A stretch of 64,000 nucleotides of DNA, taken from contig NZ_JADYVD010000011.1 in the NCBI RefSeq assembly GCF_020193575.1, forward strand, positions 90,513 through 154,512, read 5' to 3'. Positions within the stretch are counted from its first letter, which is position 1. Every line of letters begins with the position of its first letter. The stretch is from Ensifer sp. IC4062 (GTDB lineage: Bacteria > Pseudomonadota > Alphaproteobacteria > Rhizobiales > Rhizobiaceae). A model generated the notes under the pieces. That model was not told the DNA's origin and ran no database searches. It saw only the letters and a list, made by a program, of their open reading frames with translations. The translations under genes were made by a program, and so were the position numbers. Shown in pieces: positions 33,278 to 43,419 of this stretch.

Positions 33278-34029
33278 GGTTTCACACCGGCAAGGAGGAA
33301 TTCTGCGTTGCCATCGCCTCCGGCAATGGGGGAGGGAATGAGACCGAGGCTTCGCCAGCCCATGTCCTGCACTAGCCAGCGCTCGAGTTCGGCGGCAACG
33401 GCAGACGCGCTCTCCGGATCCTTGAGCAGCCCGGCCTTGCTGATCGCCTCGCGGCCGGCCTCGAATTGCGGCTTGACGAGCAGAACGCAATGCGCGCCGG
33501 GTTCGGCCATGCCGAGCGCGGGCGGCAGCGCCAGTTTCAAAGAAATGAAGGAGACATCGGAGACGACGAAGGTGATTGCATGATTGCCGACGTCCGCGAT
33601 CGTCATCGCGCGGGCGTTCAACCCTTCGATATTGGTGACGCGCGGATCTTCCGCAATCCTGGGATGCATCTGCCCATGGCCAACGTCGACGGCCACGACA
33701 TGGTGAGCGCCGCGCGTGAGCAGTACCTCGGTGAAGCCGCCGGTCGAGGCGCCGATATCGATACAGGTCTGCCCGGATGGGTCGAAGCCGAAATGGTCGA
33801 GGGCGGCGACGAGCTTCAGCGCCGCCCGGGAAACATAGGCTTGCGCCGGATCATCGATGGTGATCGCTACATCTCCGGCGAATGTAGCGGCCGGCTTGGT
33901 GACGGTGCGGCCATCGACCTTTACGGTGCCGCGTTGGATCGCATCGCGCGCGCGGGCGCGGCTGGCGACCAGCCCCTTGTTCAGGAGCAACTGGTCGAGG
34001 CGGATCGTCATGTGTGTTTCGGTGGACAT
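33274..34029 (-). CDS. tlyA: TlyA-family rRNA 2'-O-methyltransferase (hemolysin A-like)
   Basis: A 251-residue protein with an N-terminal S4 RNA-binding domain (IRLDQLLLNKGLVASRARARDAIQRGTVKVDG) and a C-terminal FtsJ-like methyltransferase domain (CIDIGASTGGFTEVLLTRGAHHVVAVDVG; VVSDVSFISL; LLVKPQFEAGRE). TlyA enzymes 2'-O-methylate ribosomal RNA; older names call them hemolysins. ATG at 34029 is chosen; 34011 and 34059 are alternatives. It overlaps the following RlmD-type gene, so both are co-translated. Confidence 0.9.
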   Translation of the reverse strand: MSTETHMTIRLDQLLLNKGLVASRARARDAIQRGTVKVDGRTVTKPAATFAGDVAITIDDPAQAYVSRAALKLVAALDHFGFDPSGQTCIDIGASTGGFTEVLLTRGAHHVVAVDVGHGQMHPRIAEDPRVTNIEGLNARAMTIADVGNHAITFVVSDVSFISLKLALPPALGMAEPGAHCVLLVKPQFEAGREAISKAGLLKDPESASAVAAELERWLVQDMGWRSLGLIPSPIAGGDGNAEFLLAGVKP

Positions 34030-34273
34030 GGGCCCGTCATCGCGCGTAGCGCGCCGCAATGCAAGAGATCCGGGCGACAGGCTATGAATTAAGCGAAATT
34101 AAATCAAAGGGTCCTATCGTCCCGGGCTGGCAAAGCCCTCCCGACGAACCATGATCGGTTCCGTTTCTCTGCCATATCCCATGTTTATTGGCGCCATCCG
34201 AGCCAGCCGCCCTCCCACGGTACCGAAGCCGGTTGCGCGTCCGCGTCTATTCCTGAAGCAGGATCCTACTTCC

Positions 34274-36196
34274 ATGTCTCTGAAGAACATTTCCCTCAGC
34301 CGCAAACTCGGCCTGACCTTTGCGGGGCTGATTGCGCTCTTCCTGGTCGTGTCTGCGGTCGTCTACTCGAAAGCCGAACTCGCCAGGCAGGCATCGATCC
34401 GACAGAGTCAGTCTGCACGGCTCGTCACCTTCATCGACGAGGCTTCCCAGGCGATGCTAGAGCAGGCGGTCAATCTCCGCGGTTTCCTGCTCTTTCGCAG
34501 CGACAGCACTTACAATGATGTTTTCGCAAATCGCGAGCGGATGGAGCAGAGCATTGCGGCTGCTCGCCAGGCGGCCTCGGACGAGACGCAGCTCCTGACC
34601 CTTATCGACAATATGCAGAAGGCCGCAGACGTCTATTACAACGAACTCGCCAAGCCGCAGCTTGAGGCACGCCGGACGACGGAAATGCCGATCCTCGAGG
34701 TCGTCGAGATCGGCCGCAACGCCACCAAGGGCCAACTTGATGCGTTCCGTGACGCGGCCGCCAAGATCAAAGAGCAGGCGCGCGGTTGGTCGGCCGAGCA
34801 GGAAGCTCTGCAGGCGAATGCGACTGCAGTCCTGCTTTCAGCACTCGGTTTGGGTGCCGTCGCCGCGACCGTGGCGGCGGTTTTGATGGCTTGGGTGCTT
34901 TCGCGCGTGATCGTGCGCCCGATCGTCGGCATGACAGGGGCGATGGGCCGCCTAGCCGCCGGCAGTCATGACATCGAGGTGCCCGCCCTCGACCGAAAGG
35001 ATGAGGTCGGACAGATGGCGCGCGCGGTGCTCGTCTTCCGCGAAGCGGCGGTCGAAAAGCTCAGGCTTTCCGGTGAAGCCGATAGGATAAGGAGCGAGGC
35101 GGAAGCCGAACGGGGCCGGACGGATGCAGACAGGGCACGCGAGGCGGCCGAGATCCGCTCCGCGATGGAGGCGCTCGGTAGCGGGCTCGCCGCCCTTGCG
35201 GAAGGCAATATCGCCCACCGTATCGAAGTGCCGTTCGCCGAACGCCTCGACCCCCTGCGCATGGATTTCAACCAGTCGTTGGAAAAACTTCAGGCGACGC
35301 TGCGCGCCGTCGGCGAGAATGCAAGCGCCATCAACGCCGGCGCCGCTGAAATCCGCGAAGCCGCAAGCGATCTCGCAAGACGCACCGAACAGCAGGCCGC
35401 TTCCGTCGAGGAAACAGCGGCGGCGCTGGAAGAGATCACGACGACGGTGCGCGATTCGACCAAACGCGCCGAAGATGCCGGGATCCTCGTCGAGCGTACG
35501 CGGCAGGGAGCCGAAAAGTCCGGCGAGGTCGTTCGCCGCGCCGTCAGCGCCATGCACGAGATCGAAAAGTCGTCGGGCGAAATCTCAAACATCATCGGCG
35601 TCATCGACGACATTGCATTCCAGACGAACCTGCTCGCGCTCAATGCCGGCGTCGAGGCCGCCCGCGCCGGCGAGGCGGGCAAGGGTTTTGCCGTCGTCGC
35701 GCAGGAGGTTCGTGAGCTTGCGCAGCGGTCGGCGAACGCCGCCAAGGAAATCAAGGCTCTCATCATGACCTCCGGCGACCAGGTACGCGCCGGCGTCAGC
35801 CTCGTCGGCGAGACAGGCGGGGCCCTTGAAGCGATCGTCCACGAGGTGCGTGAGATCAACCAGCATGTGAGCGCGATCGTTACGGCCGCCCGCGAACAAT
35901 CGACCGGACTGCAGGAGATCAATACGGCGGTCAACGCCATGGATCAGGGCACGCAGCAGAATGCGGCGATGGTCGAGCAATCGACCGCCGCCAGCCACAA
36001 CCTCGCGCGTGAGGCGATGGCTCTGGATAGTCTCATCGCGCAGTTCAAGCTCGGTGATCGCCGCCAGGCGGCCGTGGCGGTTGCCTCGTCCGCAGCGAAG
36101 CCTGTTGCATCTCCGGCCCGTCAACTGGGTCAGAAACTGGCACGGTCCTTTGGCTCCGCAGCGGTGGCGCAAAGCCAGGATTGGACCGAATTCTGA
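34274..36196 (+). CDS. Methyl-accepting chemotaxis protein with CheR-docking tail
   Basis: A 640-residue chemoreceptor. Transmembrane helix 1 is near residues 14-36, the periplasmic region (about 37-185) is all helical, as in four-helix-bundle or CHASE3-type sensors, helix 2 is near 183-212, then HAMP and a signalling domain almost the same in sequence as that of the mcpU-like receptor ([46 protein letters not shown]). It ends QDWTEF, fitting the W-x-x-F pentapeptide that tethers CheR/CheB, which the neighbour lacks. Its ligand is unknown. It lies on the opposite strand between tlyA and dxs. Start ATG at 34274; the frame is open to 34151. Confidence 0.9.
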   Translation: MSLKNISLSRKLGLTFAGLIALFLVVSAVVYSKAELARQASIRQSQSARLVTFIDEASQAMLEQAVNLRGFLLFRSDSTYNDVFANRERMEQSIAAARQAASDETQLLTLIDNMQKAADVYYNELAKPQLEARRTTEMPILEVVEIGRNATKGQLDAFRDAAAKIKEQARGWSAEQEALQANATAVLLSALGLGAVAATVAAVLMAWVLSRVIVRPIVGMTGAMGRLAAGSHDIEVPALDRKDEVGQMARAVLVFREAAVEKLRLSGEADRIRSEAEAERGRTDADRAREAAEIRSAMEALGSGLAALAEGNIAHRIEVPFAERLDPLRMDFNQSLEKLQATLRAVGENASAINAGAAEIREAASDLARRTEQQAASVEETAAALEEITTTVRDSTKRAEDAGILVERTRQGAEKSGEVVRRAVSAMHEIEKSSGEISNIIGVIDDIAFQTNLLALNAGVEAARAGEAGKGFAVVAQEVRELAQRSANAAKEIKALIMTSGDQVRAGVSLVGETGGALEAIVHEVREINQHVSAIVTAAREQSTGLQEINTAVNAMDQGTQQNAAMVEQSTAASHNLAREAMALDSLIAQFKLGDRRQAAVAVASSAAKPVASPARQLGQKLARSFGSAAVAQSQDWTEF

Positions 36197-36216
36197 TTGG
36201 TGCGTTGACCTTGTAG

Positions 36217-36250
36217 AAAAAGCCCGGCCGTATTGGCCGGGCTTTTGCTT
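36217..36250 (+). terminator. Rho-independent terminator between the chemoreceptor and dxs
   Basis: AGCCCGGCC (36221-36229) and GGCCGGGCT (36235-36243) form a 9-bp stem flanked by AAAAA and TTTTGCTT, usable from both strands, between two convergent genes. Confidence 0.9.
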
Positions 36251-36267
36251 AATAGTGTGGGAATGCC

Positions 36268-38205
36268 TCAGCCTGCCGCCCCGAGGCCGACAGTGTGTTT
36301 CTGGCCAAGTGTCTGGAAGACAGTCGAAACGATGCCGGCCCGGTCGAGCCCGGCCGCGGCATACATGGCTTCGGGTTTCGCCTGTTCCATCCAAATGTCC
36401 GGCATCACCATCGGCCGCACCTTGAGGCCGCCATCGAGCAGGCCGTCCTGTGCAAGGAATTGCAGCACATGGCTGGCAAATCCACCGACAGCGCCTTCTT
36501 CGATGGTGATCAGCACTTCATGATGCCGTGCAAGCTGGCGGATGAGATCGTGGTCGAGAGGCTTCGCAAAGCGTGCGTCGGCAACGGTCGTCGAGAGACC
36601 TGCAGCATCCAGATCCTCCGCCGCCATCAGACAGTCCGCAAGCCGTGTGCCGAATGAAAGCAGCGCGACCTTGGAGCCCCCCTTGATGACGCGGCCCTTG
36701 CCGATCGGAAGAATCTCGCCGCGCTCCGGCAGTTCGACGCCGACGCCTTCGCCGCGCGGATAACGGAACGAAATCGGACCGTCGTCATAGGCGGCTGCGG
36801 TGCGCACCATATGTTTCAGTTCCGCCTCATCGGCAGCCGCCATCACCACGAAGCCGGGCAAAGTGGCGAGATAGGTCGTATCAAAGGACCCGGCATGCGT
36901 CGGCCCGTCGGCGCCGACGAAGCCGGCGCGATCGATCGGGAAGCGGACAGGCAGGCCTTGGATCGCCACGTCATGGACGACCTGGTCGTAGGCGCGCTGC
37001 AGGAAAGTGGAATAGAGCGCCGCAAACGGCTTGTAACCTTCCGCCGCAAGTCCCGCCGCGAAGGTGACGGCGTGTTGCTCGGCGATGCCGACATCGAAGC
37101 AGCGTGAGGGGTGGACGGAGGCGAACCTGTCGAGGCCGGTGCCGGTTGGCATGGCGGCAGTGATGGCGACGATCTTGTCGTCGAGGCTCGCCTCTTGCGT
37201 GAGCGCATCGGCGAAGACCGAGGTATAGGCCGGTGCATTCGGTTTGGCCTTGGCCTGGGCCCCGGTGATCACGTCGAACTTGTTGACGCCATGATATTTG
37301 TCCGCAGCCGCTTCCGCTGGCGGATAGCCCTTGCCCTTCTGCGTCACCACGTGGATCAGCACCGGCCCCTTGGCGTTATCGCGGACATTGCGCAGGACGG
37401 GCAGCAAATGGTCGAAGGAATGGCCGTCGATCGGGCCGATATGGTAGAAGCCCATTTCCTCGAAGAGTGTGCCGCCGGTAACGTAGCCGCGCGCATGCTC
37501 GACAGCGCGGGTGATCGCCCGGTCGACCGACTTGCCGAGATAGGCCGTCAGCTTCTTGCCGACCTCGCGGATGCCCATATAGGTGCGGCCCGAAGCAAGC
37601 CGCGCGAGATAGGCGCTCATCGCCCCGGTTGGCGGCGCGATCGACATGTCGTTGTCGTTGAGGATGACGATGAGGCGTGCATCGAGCGCACCGGCGTTAT
37701 TTAGAGCTTCGTAGGCCATGCCGGCCGAGAGCGCGCCATCACCGATCACGGCGATCACGTTTCGGGTCTTGCTGTCGAGATCGGCGGCGACCGCCATACC
37801 GAGCCCGGCGGAGATCGAAGTCGAGGAATGGGCTGCGCCGAAGGGATCGTATTCGCTTTCGGCGCGCCGTGTAAAGCCGGAAAGGCCGCCTTCCTGGCGC
37901 AGGGTGCGGATGCGGTCACGCCGCCCCGTCAGGATCTTGTGCGGATAGCACTGGTGGCCGACGTCGAAGATCAGCCGATCATGCGGCGTATCGAAAATCT
38001 TGTGAATCGCGATCGTCAGTTCGACAACGCCGAGGCCGGCGCCGAGGTGGCCTCCCGTGCGCGACACCGCATCGATCATTTCCGCGCGCAATTCACGTGC
38101 CAGCTGCGGCAAATCCTTGTCGTCGATCTTCTTGAGATCGTCGGGGAACTTAACCTGATCAAGCAAGGGCGTCGCCGGCATAGGATTGGTTGGCAGTTGT
38201 GTCAC
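36268..38205 (-). CDS. dxs: 1-deoxy-D-xylulose-5-phosphate synthase
   Basis: A 645-residue thiamine-diphosphate enzyme that condenses pyruvate and glyceraldehyde-3-phosphate, the first step of the MEP isoprenoid pathway. Features: [17 protein letters not shown], the ThDP-binding [18 protein letters not shown] ... [10 protein letters not shown], transketolase pyrimidine domain ([32 protein letters not shown]) and C-terminal domain. Length is normal. The product feeds ubiquinone and undecaprenyl phosphate synthesis. In many alphaproteobacteria dxs is followed directly by tlyA; here a chemoreceptor gene lies between them on the opposite strand. Confidence 0.97.
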   Translation of the reverse strand: MTQLPTNPMPATPLLDQVKFPDDLKKIDDKDLPQLARELRAEMIDAVSRTGGHLGAGLGVVELTIAIHKIFDTPHDRLIFDVGHQCYPHKILTGRRDRIRTLRQEGGLSGFTRRAESEYDPFGAAHSSTSISAGLGMAVAADLDSKTRNVIAVIGDGALSAGMAYEALNNAGALDARLIVILNDNDMSIAPPTGAMSAYLARLASGRTYMGIREVGKKLTAYLGKSVDRAITRAVEHARGYVTGGTLFEEMGFYHIGPIDGHSFDHLLPVLRNVRDNAKGPVLIHVVTQKGKGYPPAEAAADKYHGVNKFDVITGAQAKAKPNAPAYTSVFADALTQEASLDDKIVAITAAMPTGTGLDRFASVHPSRCFDVGIAEQHAVTFAAGLAAEGYKPFAALYSTFLQRAYDQVVHDVAIQGLPVRFPIDRAGFVGADGPTHAGSFDTTYLATLPGFVVMAAADEAELKHMVRTAAAYDDGPISFRYPRGEGVGVELPERGEILPIGKGRVIKGGSKVALLSFGTRLADCLMAAEDLDAAGLSTTVADARFAKPLDHDLIRQLARHHEVLITIEEGAVGGFASHVLQFLAQDGLLDGGLKVRPMVMPDIWMEQAKPEAMYAAAGLDRAGIVSTVFQTLGQKHTVGLGAAG

Positions 38206-38339
38206 GCTGCATGCCTCATGCGCGCCGAGGAAGGCGCGCGAACTGTTGATGGTGTTCGTCGGAACTGCTCTTTAGACGCTATCGCCGTTGAATGCAAAAT
38301 TAGGCTTTCCTGCGACTTCAACCAAGAGCTTAACGAAAT

Positions 38340-39263
38340 TTAGCTTTCGGGCAAAGGTATGAACTCTTCCTCGTCCCCTGGAACGATATCGAAGCGCCCG
38401 GTGCGCCATTCTTCCTTCGCCTTGTCGATCCGCTCCTTGGACGAGGAAACGAAGTTCCACCAGATGTGGCGCGGCGAGCCGAGAGCGGCGCCGCCGAACA
38501 GCATGACGTGACAGCCAGCGGGGCCGGCGGTCACGGTGATTTCATCACCGGGGCGGAAGACGAGCAACTGGTTGTCGGTAAAGTGATCGCCGGCGATGAT
38601 CGCTTCGCCGGAAAGGATGTAGAGCGCCCGTTCTTCCCAATTGGCGGCGAAGGGCGCGCTCTTGCCCGGTTCGATCATCAGATCGACGTAAATAGTATCG
38701 GTAAAGGCGGAGACCGGCGAGGTTGCGCCCTCGAAGCCGCCGATGACAACGCGCGCCTGAACGCCGCCATCGGAAAGAACCGGCAGCATGTGCTTTTCCG
38801 TGTGATCGAAGAGCGGGTCGATTTCTTCCTTGTGGTCGGGGAGCGCCAGCCAGGTTTGCAGGCCCGACAGCGAACGTTCGTGGTTGCGCTGATTTTCCGG
38901 CGACCGTTCGGAGTGCACGATGCCACGCCCGGCGGTCATCAGATTCACGTCCCCGGGGCGGATCACCATTTCGGTGCCGAGGCTGTCGCGATGCTTGATC
39001 TCGCCGTCAAAGAGATAGGTGACGGTCGAAAGGCCGATATGCGGATGCGGGCGAACGTCGATCGCCTGGCCGGCCCGAAGCAGCGCTGGACCCATCCGAT
39101 CGAAGAAAATGAAGGGACCGACGAGGCGGCGCCTTGCGGTCGGCAGCGCCCTGCGAACCTCAAGGCCGCCGATATCACTGGTGCGCGGAATGATGAGATG
39201 TTCGATGGCGTCGCAGGCCGGCTTGTCACCGGCAAGCGGATCGGGTCCAGGAAAGAACGACAT
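38340..39263 (-). CDS. Pirin-family protein
   Basis: A 307-residue bicupin. The N-terminal metal-binding residues are in VRPHPHIGLSTVTYL and the HSE motif is in GRGIVHSERSPE; the C-terminal pirin_C domain ends with AALGSPRHIWWNFVSSSKERID. Some bacterial pirins have quercetinase activity, others bind partner proteins; the role here is unknown. Start ATG 39263 has GGAG 8 bases upstream; GTG at 39272 is a less likely alternative. Confidence 0.9.
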   Translation of the reverse strand: MSFFPGPDPLAGDKPACDAIEHLIIPRTSDIGGLEVRRALPTARRRLVGPFIFFDRMGPALLRAGQAIDVRPHPHIGLSTVTYLFDGEIKHRDSLGTEMVIRPGDVNLMTAGRGIVHSERSPENQRNHERSLSGLQTWLALPDHKEEIDPLFDHTEKHMLPVLSDGGVQARVVIGGFEGATSPVSAFTDTIYVDLMIEPGKSAPFAANWEERALYILSGEAIIAGDHFTDNQLLVFRPGDEITVTAGPAGCHVMLFGGAALGSPRHIWWNFVSSSKERIDKAKEEWRTGRFDIVPGDEEEFIPLPES

Positions 39264-39408
39264 GGCAATCACTCCGTTGGTGTGCTTCCTCGTGGTGACA
39301 CTAGCGCCAATCCCGTCGATCCGGTAGCGGGCGTCGGGAGACGCTGCGTTTCTCGTTGCGCGTCAACCATCGCGGTCATACACACAGACAGAAAACACGA
39401 ACGCGAGC

Positions 39409-39576
39409 TTCGCCCTCACCCTAGCACTCTCCCCGCAAGCGGGGGGAGGGTACTGAGAGTGTCCCGCCAGTCCTTCGCGGATCCGGCTAGTCCATCTATC
39501 GGCAGGAATGAGCAAACGCAGCTGCCCCTTCGCCTGCTTGCGGGGAGAAGGTGCCGGCAGGCGGATGAGGGCGAAG
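39409..39576. repeat. R3 long inverted repeat (MITE-like)
   Basis: The outer arms are CTTCGCCCTCA-like at 39409-39418 and TGAGGGCGAAG at 39566-39576; inner arms are TCTCCCCGCAAGC near 39428 and GCTTGCGGGGAGA at 39536-39548. The arms enclose about 100 bases with no gene. The arrangement is that of a small non-coding, possibly formerly mobile, palindromic element. It accounts for most of the 336-base gap between the pirin and xseB genes. Confidence 0.7.
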
Positions 39577-39599
39577 GTTGGCACAACCTTCCCGCTAGC

Positions 39600-39854
39600 T
39601 CATTGGTCCGCGTCGAGCGGTTCCATGCCCTGTGGCTTGCCGGCGCGGTCAAGCCGAATCTTTTCGATGCGGTCCTCGGCTGCCTTCAGAAGCATCTCGC
39701 AATGCTTTTTCAGCGCCTCACCGCGCTCGTAAATCTCGATCGATTTGTCGAGTGCGACGTCGCCGCGTTCAAGCGCCGAGACGATGCGCTCCAATTCTTC
39801 AACGGCCTGCTCGAAGGAGAGGGCGGAAACGTCCTGTTGCGTGGTGGTGTTCAT
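39600..39854 (-). CDS. xseB: Exodeoxyribonuclease VII small subunit
   Basis: An 84-residue subunit of the exonuclease that degrades single-stranded DNA from both ends. The conserved block [48 protein letters not shown] helices covers residues about 12-60. ATG at 39854 has GAGGG 6-7 bases upstream; the TTG at 39857 is an alternative. Translation probably couples to the upstream HDAC-like gene whose stop codon ends at 39858. Confidence 0.95.
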   Translation of the reverse strand: MNTTTQQDVSALSFEQAVEELERIVSALERGDVALDKSIEIYERGEALKKHCEMLLKAAEDRIEKIRLDRAGKPQGMEPLDADQ

Positions 39855-39857
39855 CAA

Positions 39858-40787
<930 letters not shown>

Positions 40788-40849
40788 GGCGGAAAACTAG
40801 TGCGCGGACTGCCAGAGGTCCATGGTGCAGGCGGTGAAAGTGGCGATTT

Positions 40850-41815
40850 TCAACAGCGCGGATCGAGCAGGATCTTGCCGTCGCGGCGCGGATCCGCCTG
40901 ATGCACCAGGGCTTCGGTGAGGCGGCTCAACGGATAGATGGCTGCGATCGGGCTTGCAAACAATCCATCGCGCAGACCCGCAAAGCTGCGCTCGAAGGCG
41001 GCTTCGAGCGCGTCGCGGCCGGCCGAATGCACCCAGTTCCTAAGCCAAAGGAAGGCGAAACGCAGATCGGAGCGGCCACCGATTGCCGCCTGCGGCACCG
41101 GCACGCCGCTCAAAGCGCCGTACTGGATGAAGATCCCACCAGACTGGACCGAGCGCGCAATCAACTCGCTCGCCAAATTCCCGCCGACGGCGTCGAGCAC
41201 GGCGTCGAAAGCGAGCCGTGGCGGAGTGTCGCCATCGGCGACAATTATGCGGTCCGCATCACCAAGGTGGCCCACGCTCTTTTCGCTTCGAACAATGGCG
41301 GTTGTCTCCACGTCCTCCAGATCAAGCAGGCGCAGGAGCATGCCGCCGATAGCGGAGCCGGCCGCGGTCACGCCGACGCTGCGGCCCTTCAGTGATCCGA
41401 AATGCTCTCGCAACTGCTCGACGAGCCTCAAAGCTGTCAGCGGGTTGACGTAGCTCGTGGCAGCCTGCTGGTCGTCGATATCGTCCGGAACGGTAAAACA
41501 CCATTCGGTCGGCCGGACGAGAAATTGCTGCCACAGACCGCTCGCGCCGATGGGAACAACGCGATCTCCGGGCTTCAGATCCCTGACGCCCGCTCCGATC
41601 CGGGTGACGACCCCGACGCCCTCGAAACCGGGAACGAAGGGCAGCAGCGTACGCGCGCTGTAGGCGCCCGTGACAGGGATCAGGTCCGATGGATTGACGG
41701 CCGAAAGCGAGATGGCGATCTCGACTTCTCCGGCTTCCGGCGTGGCGCGATCGACATCGACGAGTTCGATCACTTGTCCGGGGTCGCCAAACTGTCTAAC
41801 CAGAGAAGAACGCAT
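40850..41815 (-). CDS. MDR-family zinc-free NAD(P)-dependent oxidoreductase (quinone or enoyl reductase-like)
   Basis: A 321-residue member of the medium-chain dehydrogenase/reductase superfamily. The substrate domain shows ISLSAVNPSDLIPVTGAYSARTLLPFVPGFEGVGVV; the nucleotide domain has GVTAAGSAIGGMLLRLL, a variant of the A-x-G-x-x-G coenzyme motif. No structural zinc cysteines are present. It looks like 2-enoyl thioester reductases (ETR/MECR) or quinone reductases; activity is not certain. ATG at 41815 is preferred to the frame start at 42175, which overlaps the divergent thioesterase. The two divergent start codons are only 15 bases apart. Confidence 0.82.
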   Translation of the reverse strand: MRSSLVRQFGDPGQVIELVDVDRATPEAGEVEIAISLSAVNPSDLIPVTGAYSARTLLPFVPGFEGVGVVTRIGAGVRDLKPGDRVVPIGASGLWQQFLVRPTEWCFTVPDDIDDQQAATSYVNPLTALRLVEQLREHFGSLKGRSVGVTAAGSAIGGMLLRLLDLEDVETTAIVRSEKSVGHLGDADRIIVADGDTPPRLAFDAVLDAVGGNLASELIARSVQSGGIFIQYGALSGVPVPQAAIGGRSDLRFAFLWLRNWVHSAGRDALEAAFERSFAGLRDGLFASPIAAIYPLSRLTEALVHQADPRRDGKILLDPRC

Positions 41816-41830
41816 CGTGAGGGGCCTCGC

Positions 41831-42232
41831 ATGGACGGCACGCAACGGGAAAACGTTACGGAAATCCGCATTCCGTTTCGCGATATAGACATGCACGGCC
41901 ACATGCACAATGCGGCGTATTACGCCCATGCCGAAGCCGCGCTGTCCGGCCTCTGGCGCCATCGGCCGACCGTCAGGAACGAGCCGGCCTATCTCGTGCG
42001 CCGATCGGCCTGTGTGTTCCATCGCGGTCTGCGTTACGATGAGCCGGCCCGTTTCACCGTCAACGTCGCAAAGATCGGCGGGAGTTCGGTAAGCTTTGCG
42101 GCGCGCGTGGAGGCTGGCGGCCAGCTTGTCGCCGAGGTCGAGATCGTCTGGGTGGCAGTCGACCCGGCTCGCCATGCCCCGGTACCGCTGCCTGTGGTCA
42201 CACGCGAATGGCTGACCACCTATCTTGCGTGA
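41831..42232 (+). CDS. Acyl-CoA thioesterase, 4-hydroxybenzoyl-CoA thioesterase-like
   Basis: A 133-residue hotdog-fold protein. The signature FRDIDMHGHMHNAAYYAHAEAA places a catalytic Asp in the 4HBT-type position. It hydrolyses acyl-CoA or aryl-CoA thioesters; substrate unknown. GAGGGG lies 5-8 bases before the ATG at 41831. Its stop codon region overlaps the convergent thiolase gene end by 13 bases (42220-42232), and its start is 15 bases from the divergent MDR gene. It is placed among acyl-CoA genes. Confidence 0.85.
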   Translation: MDGTQRENVTEIRIPFRDIDMHGHMHNAAYYAHAEAALSGLWRHRPTVRNEPAYLVRRSACVFHRGLRYDEPARFTVNVAKIGGSSVSFAARVEAGGQLVAEVEIVWVAVDPARHAPVPLPVVTREWLTTYLA

Positions 42233-43419
42233 TTGGGCCGAAGGCTGCGGAAGTGAGCGACCGCGCCCATGCCGCCGCCGATCCCCATCATCGCCAGGCC
42301 CTCTGTGTCGGCTGGGGCCGCAAGCATCTGTGAAAACAGCCTGACGACGAGAATTGTCCCCGACGCGCCGTAGGGATGGCCGAGCGCAATTGCTCCGCCG
42401 TCGAGATTGACGCGGGCCGGCGCGATGTCCAGTTGGTCGAGGCTGGCGAGAACCTGTGAAGCGAAAGCCTCGTTGAACTCGATGAAATCGACTGCAGCGA
42501 TATCGAGCGCCGGATTGCGTGCGCGAAGCCTAGCCATCGCCGGAACCGGACCGAGTCCGAGCAGATTCGGATCCACGCCCGCCGTCGCCGCGTCGACAAA
42601 TTCCAGTGCAAAGCGAACGCCAAGCCGGCGTGCCTCGGCGAGGTTCGTCACCAGCACCATGCCGGCCCCGTCATTGATCGGGCAGGCATTGCCGGCCGTC
42701 ACTGTGCCGTCCTTGACAAAAACTGGTTTGAGCCGAGCAAGCGTCTCGGGCGCCGCATTTGCCCGAGGGCATTCATCGCTGGCCACAAGACCCGTCGGCG
42801 CCGAAACCGGCACAATCTCGCGCTGAAACCTGCCGGCCGCCGCGGCCGCAACGGCGCGCCGATGGCTTTCAAGCGCAAACTGGTCCTGCCGTTCCCGGGA
42901 AATGCCGCAGACGAAGGCGACGTTCTCCGCGGCAACGCCCATATCCGGGTCGCCGATCGAATCGGGCGCCATCCGTGCCCGCCTGACCGGCTGAAGTTCC
43001 TCGTCGCGCTCAAGCGGCGGGCGAAGTCGGATATGGGCGCGGCTGGCGCTTTCGCTGCCGCCGGCGAAATAGAAGCGCCCAGCGCCAGCTTGGATCTGCC
43101 GCGCCGCAAGTATGATGGCTTCGAGGCCCGAGCCGCATTGCCGGTCGATCGTGACGCCGGGGATCGCGACAGGCAGGCCGGCTTCGAGCGCCGCAAGCCG
43201 CGCAAGGTTTCCGGCGCTGTTGGCGGCATTGCCGAGCAGCACGTCGTCGATTTCATCACGGTCGATGCCGAGGTCCGCTATGATCCGCGCAATCAACGGA
43301 GCGGCGAGCGTCGCCGGTTCAACCTTGGCCAGACTGCCATTCACGCGGCCGATCGGCGTGCGCAACGCAGCGATAATGACGGGTGTGCGGGTCGGGTCAG
43401 ACGAGGCGTTCAAGGGCAC
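42220..43419 (-). CDS. Thiolase (acetyl-CoA acyltransferase)
   Basis: A 399-residue thiolase. The nucleophilic cysteine is in IDRQCGSGLEAII; the conserved ends are NEAFASQ and GGAIALGHPYGASG, and the last cysteine of classical thiolases (C-x-GG-G) is replaced: MGIGGGMGAVA has I instead of C in the usual position. So the C-terminal catalytic cysteine may be missing, which would affect activity. Start is GTG 43419 with GAGGG upstream. It overlaps the acyl-CoA ligase stop by 23 bases and is last in the bioMNY operon. Confidence 0.85.
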   Translation of the reverse strand: MPLNASSDPTRTPVIIAALRTPIGRVNGSLAKVEPATLAAPLIARIIADLGIDRDEIDDVLLGNAANSAGNLARLAALEAGLPVAIPGVTIDRQCGSGLEAIILAARQIQAGAGRFYFAGGSESASRAHIRLRPPLERDEELQPVRRARMAPDSIGDPDMGVAAENVAFVCGISRERQDQFALESHRRAVAAAAAGRFQREIVPVSAPTGLVASDECPRANAAPETLARLKPVFVKDGTVTAGNACPINDGAGMVLVTNLAEARRLGVRFALEFVDAATAGVDPNLLGLGPVPAMARLRARNPALDIAAVDFIEFNEAFASQVLASLDQLDIAPARVNLDGGAIALGHPYGASGTILVVRLFSQMLAAPADTEGLAMMGIGGGMGAVAHFRSLRPNHAR

